The notes under the pieces: model-generated
The model's input: the letters and a program-made list of their open reading frames with translations, nothing else
What the model was told of the DNA's origin: nothing
The model's database searches: none
Program-made: the position numbers and the translations under genes
In this document: positions 27,016 through 37,059 of the stretch, piece after piece
Position numbering within the stretch: position 1 is the stretch's first letter
How the letters are laid out: the number at the start of each line of letters is the position of its first letter
DNA from: Fibrobacter sp.
GTDB taxonomy: Bacteria > Fibrobacterota > Fibrobacteria > Fibrobacterales > Fibrobacteraceae
DNA length: 64,000 nucleotides
Assembly: GCA_016285835.1 (NCBI GenBank)
Contig: JAEERM010000004.1
Coordinates: forward strand, 1-64,000
Direction: 5' to 3'

Positions 27016-28469
27016 GACTCTCCCGGAAAATAATGTATCTTGAAACTATGCAGCAAAATTCCTCGGGCTTGAGGGGAATCGCCCTGAAATCGTTGACCGG
27101 ACTCGCACTGGGTCTTGGTCTTTGGGCGTGTTCTTCGACCGACATGGCCGGAGGCGGCCCCAGCGGGACGGAAGCCGGAAATGCCATCATGGCGAAACTC
27201 TATAACGAGGACGGCTCCAAGGCAACGTATGCCACGGTAACTCTCATCAAGAAGACCAGCCTCAGCGGAGAGGCGAACGCGTACACAGTCCAAGCTGATT
27301 CCAACGGTCTCGTTGTCATCGACAGCGTAGACGTGGGTGACTATATCATGGAAGGCTCCCTGGAAGGAAACAACGTTCAGATCGACGTTACTGTAGCCAA
27401 CGACAAGGACAGCATTCAGCTCGGCGAACACAAGCTCCAGAAGCCCGTGTACATCAGCGGCTCGCTCGTGGAATATGGTTGCAAGGACTGCGACAGCGCT
27501 TTCGGCACGCTCAAGTTCTTCGGCCTCAACCATTCTACAATCGTGACCAACGGTATGTTCTCCATCGGAGGGCTCCCCGCCGGTAACCTGAACTTTGCGT
27601 TCATCCCGAACATGGGAGCAAAGCTCGACACCATCGTTCTGCCCACAATCAAGGCGAAAGCTGGCGATTCCATTGTCGTGGAACACGTGGCCCCTCCGCC
27701 GCCGGAACCCGAAGACACAACGAAAAAAGATACCGTCCCTAAGCCCGAACGCAAGCTCGAAACGCTTTTGTTAGAAAACTTCACCGATGGTGATGAATTC
27801 CACAACATGGGAGCCCCCTATACAAGGGAGAGGGGTACGGCAATCGGCACCTGGATGCTCATCGTTGGTGATTACGGTGCTATCTCAATAGAACCCAAAG
27901 CCAGCAACAGCGGCTACCCATTCATAGACGTCATCGAAACTGATGACGACGAGAACAAGCTGGTGCATTTCAAGGTGACATTCCCGGACTCGGATTACCA
28001 GGCTTACCCACCACCGTTTTACAATGAGACAGTCTTGCAAACAACAATGGACTCGCTTACCCGGGCCAAAGATTCAATCAACTGGGTCTCGAAATGGTGG
28101 ACGACATGCACCATGCAAATCGGCAAGAGCGGTTTAGGCTACAATTTCTCCTTGGTAGATTCCATTGCATTCGAAGCTTGGGGAACGGGTTCGTTCACGT
28201 TTGAATTCCTGAGTGGGAGTTCAAACATGGCCCCAATGTATTTATACATGTACACCGACCCACGTAATTCCATTATCGCAGCAAAGGATTTTGACCTGTC
28301 CCAAAAGAAGAACCGAATTGCCGTAGCAGTCGCCGATCTCATTCCAGACGAGGAACAGCGGAAGAACATCAGCATGATTGCGTGGACATTCCATGACAAT
28401 GCGGAATTCTCCCTAGACAACGTGGAACTTATCGGGCACGACCTGGAAAGCATCTGGACAAAGGAATGA
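27012..28469 (+). CDS. Lipoprotein coupled to the TIGR02147-like gene
   Basis: Hydrophobic segment ending LGLWACSSTDMAGGGPSGTEAGNA; Ig/CarboxypepD-like YATVTLIKK...; Pro-rich PPPPEPEDTTKKDT linker and C-terminal beta-rich domain. Confidence 0.7.
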   Translation: MRLSRKIMYLETMQQNSSGLRGIALKSLTGLALGLGLWACSSTDMAGGGPSGTEAGNAIMAKLYNEDGSKATYATVTLIKKTSLSGEANAYTVQADSNGLVVIDSVDVGDYIMEGSLEGNNVQIDVTVANDKDSIQLGEHKLQKPVYISGSLVEYGCKDCDSAFGTLKFFGLNHSTIVTNGMFSIGGLPAGNLNFAFIPNMGAKLDTIVLPTIKAKAGDSIVVEHVAPPPPEPEDTTKKDTVPKPERKLETLLLENFTDGDEFHNMGAPYTRERGTAIGTWMLIVGDYGAISIEPKASNSGYPFIDVIETDDDENKLVHFKVTFPDSDYQAYPPPFYNETVLQTTMDSLTRAKDSINWVSKWWTTCTMQIGKSGLGYNFSLVDSIAFEAWGTGSFTFEFLSGSSNMAPMYLYMYTDPRNSIIAAKDFDLSQKKNRIAVAVADLIPDEEQRKNISMIAWTFHDNAEFSLDNVELIGHDLESIWTKE

Positions 28470-29197
28470 GCGGAGCCCGGTCCGTAACATCGAACCAGGA
28501 ATCCGTCCACAAGGACCTCGCAAAAATTGTATGCAAATACGCAAGGACGCAGTACATGCGTCCTATTGCTTTACATACACAGGAAGCGTTTGAGGAAGCC
28601 AGCAAAAAGATCTGTACCTGGGCAGGGCGAACCGACATCGCCTCCATCCCTGTCGTACTGGATTCCGGCTGCGGTACTGGCGAAAGCACAATACACCTCG
28701 CACGGAGATTCCCAGACTGCGCAGTTATCGGAATCGACAAATCCGAAGCGCGTATTGGCAAAGGTTCTGGGGCGCGGGACGCCGAGGCCGAAGGAATTCC
28801 TCACAATGCCTTCTGGATACGCGCCGAGCTCCTGGACTTCTGGAGGCTAGTTCTCGACAACCACTGGGACATCCGCTACCACGCGGTATTCTACCCGAAC
28901 CCGTGGCCCAAGCAGGCCGAATGTACGCGCCGGTTCCACATGCACCCGATATTCCCGACCATGATGCAACTTGCCCCTGTCACGGAGCTGCGGACGAACT
29001 GGGAAATCTATGCGCAGGAATTCCGCGACGCGGTAGGCATCCTTAGCGAAGAAAGCGAAAACATTCCCGAGCTCGCCAGCTTACGTGGCATCCGGGCAGA
29101 ACTTACGTCCCTCTCGCCGGATAATCCTGAAACCGCATTTGAAAGAAAATACGCCGCAGCGGGACAACCGCTGTGGCGAGTCATTGCAAGCCGATAG
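28466..29197 (+). CDS. TrmB-like tRNA (guanine-N7)-methyltransferase
   Basis: LDSGCGTGESTIHLARRFPDCAVIGIDKS, FYPNPWPKQAECTRRFHMHPIFP. Confidence 0.85.
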   Translation: MSGARSVTSNQESVHKDLAKIVCKYARTQYMRPIALHTQEAFEEASKKICTWAGRTDIASIPVVLDSGCGTGESTIHLARRFPDCAVIGIDKSEARIGKGSGARDAEAEGIPHNAFWIRAELLDFWRLVLDNHWDIRYHAVFYPNPWPKQAECTRRFHMHPIFPTMMQLAPVTELRTNWEIYAQEFRDAVGILSEESENIPELASLRGIRAELTSLSPDNPETAFERKYAAAGQPLWRVIASR

Positions 29198-29203
29198 GCC
29201 GAA

Positions 29204-30493
29204 TTACATTTCGGAATTCAGCCAGTTCAAGAAGGCCTTGGTCTGCTTCGTGAAGTTCACGAGCACCTGGGCATCGCGGACAACGATGAATTCGGAGAGG
29301 CCGTAGGTGGGCACACTCTGGGACCAGTCGTAAGTGTAGCCCAGACGAGTCCAGAGGCGCTTGGAAGACTTCTTCTCGTACTTCGCGGCAGTCTCGTCGA
29401 ACCAGTTCTGATACCATATCATGAAGGCTTCGTCCTTCTTGCCGAACGGAGATTCCGCAGCTGGTTCGGTGGATTCGGTCGACGGCATATCGTCGCCTAT
29501 CATAGCCGGTTCTGAGGGCGGAGTATCATCGATAAAGCTGGCGCGCATGGTGTTACCCGTCGGGTCGATCTCAAAAGCCGGACGGACGACATCCTTCGGG
29601 TCCACCCATATTGTACTGAAGTAGTTAAGAGTTGTATCGAGCGAGTAGCCCATCAACTGGTGCAGGCGACGAGTCCAGTTGCGCACGGAGTTCTTGTTCT
29701 GGTTGAACCACTTGCGGAATTCCTTGTCGGCCACGGTCCACAGGACCTCGTCCCCGAGCTTGATAGTACGCCCCTCTTCGAAACGTTCGGGATCGTTATG
29801 CCATACAACAAGGAGAATTTTATTGCGGTCGCCGTTCCAAGTAACCATGTCGGAAAGCGTGTCCAGCGAGATGAGCGGCTGGATTTGATCGCTACCTGCA
29901 GTGGCGGCCTGCTGGATTGCGGACTTGTACGTCTCGGCAAGGAGCGAATCCTTGTTGGCGAACGAAACCTCGCCACCTTTGCTATCGACAATATTGCAAT
30001 ACGGAATCGAGGCGGCGGGGACTGCGACATTCCACCTGTCGAAAACTTCCTCGATCAGGAGGTCGTTATGCGTGAAGAGCTTTTCCCCTTCCACAAAAGA
30101 AATCACAATCTTGCAGAAACCCGTATCCGGAATGACCACGGTCGTAGGAACGGCACCTGTCGAAGGATCGCTCTGGTCCAGCTTCAAATTGAATTCATCC
30201 TTCCAGCACTGGTAGTGGTAAGAATACAGCGTGGCGGGCCCCGGTTTCATCGGGCTGAAGAAAATGTTGTCCTGGTCGTTACTCCAAGTGGGCTTGACCA
30301 AAATCGTGGAATCGCCCAGTTGCATTGTCTGCGGGAGCCCCTCGCTACAGAACGTGGCCGCCTGGCGGAACACACCGATGACACCCGTCTTTGTACGGAA
30401 AGTTTCAGGATTGTTGACCCTAGGCCCCTGAGTACAAGATACCAGGGAAAGAATAGAAACACCGAGAATGGCAAGGGGGAAAATCTTTTTCAT
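29204..30493 (-). CDS. Lipoprotein of unknown function
   Basis: MKKIFPLAILGVSILSLVSCTQGP lipobox. Confidence 0.65.
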   Translation of the reverse strand: MKKIFPLAILGVSILSLVSCTQGPRVNNPETFRTKTGVIGVFRQAATFCSEGLPQTMQLGDSTILVKPTWSNDQDNIFFSPMKPGPATLYSYHYQCWKDEFNLKLDQSDPSTGAVPTTVVIPDTGFCKIVISFVEGEKLFTHNDLLIEEVFDRWNVAVPAASIPYCNIVDSKGGEVSFANKDSLLAETYKSAIQQAATAGSDQIQPLISLDTLSDMVTWNGDRNKILLVVWHNDPERFEEGRTIKLGDEVLWTVADKEFRKWFNQNKNSVRNWTRRLHQLMGYSLDTTLNYFSTIWVDPKDVVRPAFEIDPTGNTMRASFIDDTPPSEPAMIGDDMPSTESTEPAAESPFGKKDEAFMIWYQNWFDETAAKYEKKSSKRLWTRLGYTYDWSQSVPTYGLSEFIVVRDAQVLVNFTKQTKAFLNWLNSEM

Positions 30494-30579
30494 GCCCTAA
30501 ATATATGTTTTTGATTTTTTTAAAGCAACATTTTTTTATGCAGGGAGCACCTGCATAAAGATATTCTAACCAAACGAAC

Positions 30580-32385
30580 CTATCGGGGCAAGACTAGCCT
30601 GCTCGAAATCAGCTTTCCACCGGCCTCGATCTGGACCAGGACAGGACCTTTCGCCCACGAGGACACATCCACCTGGGTAGACTCCCCGTCAAAACGGGAT
30701 TCCAGAGCACATACACCCAGTGCATCGAAAAGTTTCAGGCGTTTGGAGCCCCGCACGGACGTATGCACAGTCAACATTCCTTCACGGATTTGCATTTGCG
30801 CGAGCCCTTGTTGGCGAGCCGGGATGGAGGTCGATTTCGGTTTTGGGCACGATTTTACGCCCTTCTCTTCGCTCAGCACAAAGCACGCCAATGTATCCCC
30901 GTAGACCTTCAAGTCGAAAATGCCGGGAATTTTGGTTTTGCCCTTGTCCCTTTTGAACTTAAAGTCCGCATAGTAATTCTGCTTGCCACCAAGCACCTCC
31001 TTTACTTCTATATGGAGGTGATCGGGGTCCGGGTTCGGATTATTGCTATAAAATGCGGTCTCGTCGAAATCGACATACCATACAAAGACGCCGTTTTCCC
31101 CCTGGACTCCACTGTATTCGGATTCCGAAATTTTCGAATCGAAACCGACTGCCGGGCGATATTCAATGATGTAGTATTCGTCCTCGTCCTTCGGATTCGT
31201 GACAGAATAAGCATGCATCTCGGATAGGGGTTCCAGCATGTGGGGCCTCAGTAAGCTGTCGGTGGACAACTCGTCCAGTTCCATCCATCCCATAGATTCA
31301 CGTTCAAACGCGGAGAACGTCGGAGGAAAACGACCACCACCATTGCGCGTTCCGAGCGCCATCAAATCGAAGGGGAGCGGGCCAATCGTAGCATAACCAT
31401 CCGCATCAACTCCGTACAGGTCGTAAAGTCCCAGCACGTGGCTGAATTCGTGGGCGATGGTCGCCAAGCGATTGAGCTTGCCAGTATCTTCGTCCTTTTG
31501 AGACACGAACGCATAGCTATCAAAAGAATAGCCATCTATCGAATACACCCTCTTCATGAGATATCTCATGGAATACTGGTGAGAAAAATAATTGACATTG
31601 TAGGTCGCCGCTTCTTCGTTTGTAAGCGGATGCATCAGGATAAACGGGATTACCGCCTCGTACTTGTCGGCTCGTTTCTTGAAATCCTCACGTTCCACCA
31701 GTGCATTTATGGCCGAAGTGAGGAACTTGGCTTCGTTATTGTAGTCACCGAAATACTCCGGGAGATCGATCGGATAGACGTCAAACGTCGGCTTGAATTT
31801 TCCACCTGAACATTCGATAAAGTAATCGCGCAGGCTGCCGATATGGCCGTCTTCGCTGTACCCTTTCTTGTTGAGTTTTTTGTAAACCTTCGCCGAGTCA
31901 AAGGATTCATTTTCTATCGTACTCACAAGCAACACCGGGAAATAGCGATTGCCCGTCACGAACGAATTCACGCGACTGCTGGCGCGCAACAACGCTCGGG
32001 GCTTGATTACTGATGGGGCAAGGGTCTCTGGAAATCGCTGTCCATTCAAAGCCCTGTGCTTCGAATGGACCTCGCTTTGATTCAACGTTTTTAGGAAATT
32101 CAATTCGTCGGGAGACCTATCTGCTGCATCCCTGGCAATAAAGCTGGAGGGTTTGCCTTCGGCATCGGCATACACGTAACTGCCCTTTCCGTCGCCCACA
32201 ATAAGAATGCCGTCCATTGTCTTGGTAAAATGGTAGTGTTCATCGCCAAAGTGGCGAATCGTCACAGTAGAGCCGTCCTTCTGCGTATAGACGACAGGTT
32301 CGGGGTTAGCCGGAGCCGCCCACGACAACGCAGGAACAAGACAAACAAACATGCACAATATCAAAAAGAATCTATTAACGTTCAT
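30580..32385 (-). CDS. Secreted M6-like metalloprotease with C-terminal sorting domain
   Basis: Signal peptide; LATIAHEFSHVLGLYDLYGVDADGYATIGPLPFDLMALG; C-terminus LKLFDALGVCALESRF...KGPVLVQIEAGGKLISSRLVLPR. Confidence 0.88.
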   Translation of the reverse strand: MNVNRFFLILCMFVCLVPALSWAAPANPEPVVYTQKDGSTVTIRHFGDEHYHFTKTMDGILIVGDGKGSYVYADAEGKPSSFIARDAADRSPDELNFLKTLNQSEVHSKHRALNGQRFPETLAPSVIKPRALLRASSRVNSFVTGNRYFPVLLVSTIENESFDSAKVYKKLNKKGYSEDGHIGSLRDYFIECSGGKFKPTFDVYPIDLPEYFGDYNNEAKFLTSAINALVEREDFKKRADKYEAVIPFILMHPLTNEEAATYNVNYFSHQYSMRYLMKRVYSIDGYSFDSYAFVSQKDEDTGKLNRLATIAHEFSHVLGLYDLYGVDADGYATIGPLPFDLMALGTRNGGGRFPPTFSAFERESMGWMELDELSTDSLLRPHMLEPLSEMHAYSVTNPKDEDEYYIIEYRPAVGFDSKISESEYSGVQGENGVFVWYVDFDETAFYSNNPNPDPDHLHIEVKEVLGGKQNYYADFKFKRDKGKTKIPGIFDLKVYGDTLACFVLSEEKGVKSCPKPKSTSIPARQQGLAQMQIREGMLTVHTSVRGSKRLKLFDALGVCALESRFDGESTQVDVSSWAKGPVLVQIEAGGKLISSRLVLPR

Positions 32386-32490
32386 TATAAAGCCTCGCGC
32401 GCTGAAAAATACATACTTATTGGCGACAAGAGGCTAACAGCTCTCACTATTTTCTACATTTTGCGCTGTAAAACAAAAAAGAGGTCAATC

Positions 32491-32751
32491 ATGACGTTTG
32501 AAGAAATGTACGCCCTGGCTTGCCAACGCAAGAAAGAAATGCCCGAAGGCAAGGGAACCACTGAACTGTTCAAGAAAGGCCCGCACGCCATTGGCAAGAA
32601 ACTTGTTGAAGAAGCTGCCGAAAGCTGGCAGGCTGCACGCTTCGAAAGCCGCGACGCCCAGTGCCTCGAACTTTCGCAGGTGCTCTACTACGTGGCCGTG
32701 ATGATGGCCGAAAAAGGTCTCACTCTCGAAGAGGTGTACGCAAAACTATGA
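32491..32751 (+). CDS. hisE: Phosphoribosyl-ATP pyrophosphatase
   Basis: MTFEEMYALACQRKKEMPEGKGTTELFKKGPHAIGKKLVEEAAESWQAA...QVLYYVAVMM; overlaps hisG by ATGA. Confidence 0.88.
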   Translation: MTFEEMYALACQRKKEMPEGKGTTELFKKGPHAIGKKLVEEAAESWQAARFESRDAQCLELSQVLYYVAVMMAEKGLTLEEVYAKL

Positions 32752-33587
32752 TCAAGGTAGCTCTCCCGAACAAGGGCATGCTTTTCGAGCCCACGCAGGA
32801 ACTCCTGAAGGCCTGCGGTTACAAGGCTTCCAAGCCTTACAAGACTTTGACCCAGCTCGACACGAAGAACGGAATCGAATTTTTCTTCCTTCGCCCGAGC
32901 GACATTCCCATGTATGTGGGCCGCGGCATCATTGACGCAGGCATCACCGGCATTGACTTCAACGCCGAGGCGAAGAGCCCCGCGGTGAAGGTGCTGGACC
33001 TCCCCTTTGGCGCTTCCAAGATGTGCGCCGCTGTCCCGAACGACAGCCCGGTGCAGTCGCTCGACGAACTGAAGGACAAGACAATTGCCACGAGTTTCCC
33101 GCACATCGTGGAAGGTTTCTACAAGAAGTCGATGGACTTCGTTGTGCTCGAAGGCGCCGTTGAAATTTCCGTGAGCCTCGGCGTGGCCGACGCCATCGTG
33201 GATGTGGTAGAAACCGGCACGACGCTCAAGCAGGCCGGGCTCCGCATTGTGGGCGACCCGCTGTTCAGGAGCAACGCCGCGCTGTTCTGCAACCCGCAGA
33301 AGACCGAACTCGAAGAAGTCAATACGCTCATCCGCCGCATCCAGGGCAAGCTGGTCGCGCAGTCCTACATGATGATCGAGTACGACTGCCCCGCCGAACT
33401 GTTGCAGAAGGCATGCGAAATGACTCCGGGCCTCGATGCCCCGACGGTCACCAAGCTGCACGGCCGCGAATGGTACTCCGTGAAGGCCATGGTCCCGCAA
33501 GAAGAAGCGAACGCCATCATGGACCGCCTCTGGGACGTGGGAGCAAGGAGCATCCTGCTGTTCGGAATCAAGAGCGCCCGTATTTAG
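32748..33587 (+). CDS. hisG: ATP phosphoribosyltransferase (long form)
   Basis: IKVALPNKGMLFEPTQELLKACGYK, DIPMYVGRGIIDAGITGID, VADAIVDVVETGTTLKQAGLRIV, C-terminal ACT-like domain. Confidence 0.95.
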   Translation: MIKVALPNKGMLFEPTQELLKACGYKASKPYKTLTQLDTKNGIEFFFLRPSDIPMYVGRGIIDAGITGIDFNAEAKSPAVKVLDLPFGASKMCAAVPNDSPVQSLDELKDKTIATSFPHIVEGFYKKSMDFVVLEGAVEISVSLGVADAIVDVVETGTTLKQAGLRIVGDPLFRSNAALFCNPQKTELEEVNTLIRRIQGKLVAQSYMMIEYDCPAELLQKACEMTPGLDAPTVTKLHGREWYSVKAMVPQEEANAIMDRLWDVGARSILLFGIKSARI

Positions 33588-33722
33588 ACGAGAGAACGGC
33601 CCTATGGGCCTACAGACGAGAGACGAGAGGTTTACCACCCTCCGTCTTTCGAAACTCGCCTAACCACTTTCGCAAACAATATCAATTGACAATCTCTCGT
33701 CTCTAGTCTCTCGTCTTTCGTC
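33587..33722. repeat. Heptad-repeat element E (inverted arms)
   Basis: GACGAGA at 33587, 33615 and 33622 with hairpin GGCCC-TAT-GGGCC between; right arm TCTCGTC TCTAGTC TCTCGTC TTTCGTC (33695-33722), the reverse complement of the left heptad. Confidence 0.85.
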
Positions 33723-33728
33723 TAAGCC

Positions 33729-34964
33729 ATGCATTCTCTCGCTTATTTAGCACGCCAGCCTATCCTTGACCGCGAAGGCAAGATTTACGCCTACGAGCTC
33801 CTGTTCCGCGATTCGCCCGAAAGCGATACCGCGATTATCGCAAGCGATGTCTTGGCCACGGCCCAAGTTCTCGAAAACGTACTGAACAACATCGGGCTCC
33901 CCAAGCTTATCGGCGACCACAAGGCGTTCATCAACTGCAGCCGCGACATGTTGCTGGATAACGTTTTCGGCCTGCTCAATCCGCGTTGCTTTGTCCTCGA
34001 AGTCCTGGAAGACGTCGAAGTCGACGACTCGCTGGTGAAGGCCGTGATGCGTTACAAGGGCCGCGGGTTCGAAATTGCGCTCGACGACTTCATCTACAAC
34101 GACGATTTCATCAAGCGCTGCGAGCCGCTGTTCCCGTACGTGAGCTACGTGAAGATGGACATCGTCGACAACACCGAAGAGGATCTCGCCGAAGCGGCAA
34201 AGTTCTTCAAGGACCGCGACATCAAGATTCTCGCCGAAAAGGTCGAGACGAAAGAATGCTTCAAGAAGTGCCTCGCCGCAGGATACGACTATTTCCAGGG
34301 GTTCTTCTTTGCGAAACCGGAACTCGTGACCGGCAAAAAAATTGACGCCACCTCGGCGGCCATCCTCCGCATATTGCTGCTGCTCCGCACGCACCCGAGC
34401 CTCGACGAGCTGTGCGACTGCTTCTCGGAATACCCGGAAGTGGCGCAGAACCTGCTGCGCTTTGTCAACTCCGACGCGCAGTACCGCAGCCAGAAGATTC
34501 TGAACGTGCGCGATGCCATTGTATGGATTGGCATGAGGAACATTCAGGAATGGCTCATGCTGATGCTCTACGCCCGCCCCGAGATGGGCATGACGCCGCA
34601 GAGCTCGCCGCTGTTCCAGAACGCAAGCCACCGCGCCAAGTTCCTGGAGCTCATCGCCCGCGTGGTACGCGGTACCGACGACGACCTCCCGGCAAAGGCA
34701 TTCATGGTCGGACTCATCAGCCGCATGGACGCACTCGTAGGCGCCCCGCTCGAAGCCATCCTTACCGACTCGCCCGCCGACGAAGAGATGAAGCTCGCGC
34801 TGCTCCAGCGTTCCGGACGCCTTGGCGACCTGCTTCGCCTAGCCGATGCGGTGGAACAGGACGACCAGTCGACGATTCTCTCGATCCTCAAAGAACTGAA
34901 CATGTCTTCCTCCCTGTTGAACCGTTGCGTCAACGACGCTTACACGTGGGCCCATGAGCGTTGA
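33729..34964 (+). CDS. EAL-HDOD (YuxH-type) signalling protein
   Basis: LARQPILDREGKIYAYELLFRDS, DYFQGFFFAKPELV, HDOD region LLRFVNSDAQYRSQKILNVRDAIVWIG. Confidence 0.88.
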   Translation: MHSLAYLARQPILDREGKIYAYELLFRDSPESDTAIIASDVLATAQVLENVLNNIGLPKLIGDHKAFINCSRDMLLDNVFGLLNPRCFVLEVLEDVEVDDSLVKAVMRYKGRGFEIALDDFIYNDDFIKRCEPLFPYVSYVKMDIVDNTEEDLAEAAKFFKDRDIKILAEKVETKECFKKCLAAGYDYFQGFFFAKPELVTGKKIDATSAAILRILLLLRTHPSLDELCDCFSEYPEVAQNLLRFVNSDAQYRSQKILNVRDAIVWIGMRNIQEWLMLMLYARPEMGMTPQSSPLFQNASHRAKFLELIARVVRGTDDDLPAKAFMVGLISRMDALVGAPLEAILTDSPADEEMKLALLQRSGRLGDLLRLADAVEQDDQSTILSILKELNMSSSLLNRCVNDAYTWAHER

Positions 34965-35550
34965 ACCGGAAAGTCTCGAGGCGCTGATTGCCGAATTTGC
35001 AGGCCTTCCCGGGATTGGCCAGAAGACGGCACGCCGTCTGGCCTACCACGTGCTGACTCGCCCCAAGAGCGATGTCGAGCGGTTCGCAGGCAACCTGACG
35101 AACGCCATCGAGAAGGTTCATCCGTGCCCGCAGTGCCATGCGTTCACCGACCAGGACATCTGCCCGACATGCACGGAACGCGCCGGCGCAAAAGCGCTGT
35201 GCGTCGTCGAGAAATCTTCCGACATCATCCCGTTCGAACGTTCGGGAATTTTCAAGGGGCTTTACTTTGTTCTGGGCGGAGTCCTGTCACCCCTTGACGG
35301 CATTGGCCCCGAGCACCTGCACCTGCCGCAGCTCGCCGCTCGCGTCAAGGACGAAGGCATCGAGGAGCTCGTACTCGCCCTAGGTTCAAGCCCCGAGGCC
35401 GACAGCACAGCGCTCATGATAGACCGCATGCTGGCCGGGGTGAACGTGAAGCGTACGCGCCTTGCCCGAGGCATCCCCATGGGCAGCGACCTGGAATTCA
35501 TTGACGAAGTCACCATGCTCCGCGCATTCGAAGGGAGGGTCAGTCTATGA
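34954..35550 (+). CDS. recR: Recombination mediator RecR
   Basis: LIAEFAGLPGIGQKTARRLAYHVL, zinc finger CPQCHAFTDQDICPTC, Toprim VLGGVLSPLDGIGPEHL. Confidence 0.95.
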   Translation: MSVEPESLEALIAEFAGLPGIGQKTARRLAYHVLTRPKSDVERFAGNLTNAIEKVHPCPQCHAFTDQDICPTCTERAGAKALCVVEKSSDIIPFERSGIFKGLYFVLGGVLSPLDGIGPEHLHLPQLAARVKDEGIEELVLALGSSPEADSTALMIDRMLAGVNVKRTRLARGIPMGSDLEFIDEVTMLRAFEGRVSL

Positions 35551-36200
35551 GCAATACAGCCCCCGTCACCGTTGGCGGATACACAATAACCAGCGCCGAA
35601 TTCGTCAAGTCGGCAGTGAGCCTGAAGGGCCTTCCCGACGAGCGTTTACCGCAGGTGGCATTCCTCGGGCGCTCCAATGTGGGCAAATCTTCGCTGCTGA
35701 ACACCCTCATGGGGCAGAAAAAACTGGTAAAAGTGAGCGCAACCCCCGGAAAAACGCGCGAAATCAATTTTTTTAAAGTCAACAAGCAATTTTTTCTTGT
35801 AGATTTACCTGGTGTAGGCTTTGCCAAAGTGAGCAATTCCAAACGCGACGAAATGGGCGACTTTATCCGCGAATACGTGGAAAAGTGCAAGGACTTGCGT
35901 GGACTCGTTTACTTGGTGGACATACGCCACGGAGGTACTCCCATCGACATCGAAACGGTGGAAAGTATACGTGCCACGGGTTGCCCCGTTCTGGTTGTCG
36001 CCAGCAAGCGGGACAAGGTGAACCAGTCGGAGCTTGCCAAGAACCTGAAACTCATTCAGGCGAGGCTCGGACTCGAAACCAAACCCCTGTGCGTAAGTTC
36101 GCTCAAGAAAACCGGCCTGGAACCGCTCTGGCAAGAAATCCTAGACGCAATAAACGGCAAGGAGCTCGTTGGCAAGAACGATGGAACAGCATCTAAGTAA
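35547..36200 (+). CDS. engB: Ribosome biogenesis GTPase YsxC/EngB
   Basis: FLGRSNVGKSSLLNTLMG, ATPGKTREINFF, VDLPGVGFAKV, VASKRDKV. Confidence 0.95.
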   Translation: MSNTAPVTVGGYTITSAEFVKSAVSLKGLPDERLPQVAFLGRSNVGKSSLLNTLMGQKKLVKVSATPGKTREINFFKVNKQFFLVDLPGVGFAKVSNSKRDEMGDFIREYVEKCKDLRGLVYLVDIRHGGTPIDIETVESIRATGCPVLVVASKRDKVNQSELAKNLKLIQARLGLETKPLCVSSLKKTGLEPLWQEILDAINGKELVGKNDGTASK

Positions 36201-37059
36201 AGAGGAAGAGAAGCTCACCTTCTGCGGAAATTTATTCCACAAGCTCGGGCTTTTCTTGATGAAGCGCACCTTGGGACAACAGGTGGGTCTTTTCGTGCGT
36301 GCCATCGCCTCTATCTTTTCCGAAAGCCGCAGTTTCAAGACGGACTCTAGGAACATCATCCTGCAGACATTCTTCACCGGCGTCGAGATTTTCCCGGTGC
36401 TCTTCGTCGTGGCAACTCTTTTTGGAGCAGTCGTCATCGTCGAAATCATGACGATGATGGGCAAGGTCGGCTTTAGCGATGTGGTCGGAAGCCTCATGGT
36501 GGTCGTGATTATCCGCGAACTCGGGCCGATCCTTACGGCATTCCTGATTGCAGGCCGAAGCGGCTCCTCGCTAACGACCTACGTAGGCGGCATGGTTATC
36601 GATTCCGAAGTCGATGCGCTTGCGACCATGGGCGTAGACCCCATCCGTTACCTCGTGATGCCCGGCCTTATCGGCGGAACCATCGCGACATTCATCATGA
36701 CTATCATCTTCAGCGGCAGCGCTATTGGCGCAGGCTACCTCGTTATCAAGGTCCTCACCGTCATTACCGGAAACGTATTGAACCTGCAGCTGACATGGGA
36801 TTACCTCTCCACGGAAATCCTCAAGGCGATGACGTTCACCGACTTCATCTTCATCGTTATAAAGCCGCTCGTGTTCGGTTGCATCATCACCACGAACGCC
36901 TGCTACCAGGCGATGAACATCCCGCGCGATATCCGCCAGGTGCCGAAGGCCACCGGCAAGTCCGTCATCAAGTCTTTCTTCTACATTGTTTGTGCCGACG
37001 TCGTTCTTTCCCTGTTCTATTTCCTTGACTATTTCAACGAGATATCGAAGATTATCTAA
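36181..37059 (+). CDS. MlaE-family ABC transporter permease
   Basis: VIIRELGPILTAFLIAGRSGSSLTTYVGGMVIDSEVDALATMGVDPIRYLVMP. Confidence 0.92.
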   Translation: MEQHLSKEEEKLTFCGNLFHKLGLFLMKRTLGQQVGLFVRAIASIFSESRSFKTDSRNIILQTFFTGVEIFPVLFVVATLFGAVVIVEIMTMMGKVGFSDVVGSLMVVVIIRELGPILTAFLIAGRSGSSLTTYVGGMVIDSEVDALATMGVDPIRYLVMPGLIGGTIATFIMTIIFSGSAIGAGYLVIKVLTVITGNVLNLQLTWDYLSTEILKAMTFTDFIFIVIKPLVFGCIITTNACYQAMNIPRDIRQVPKATGKSVIKSFFYIVCADVVLSLFYFLDYFNEISKII

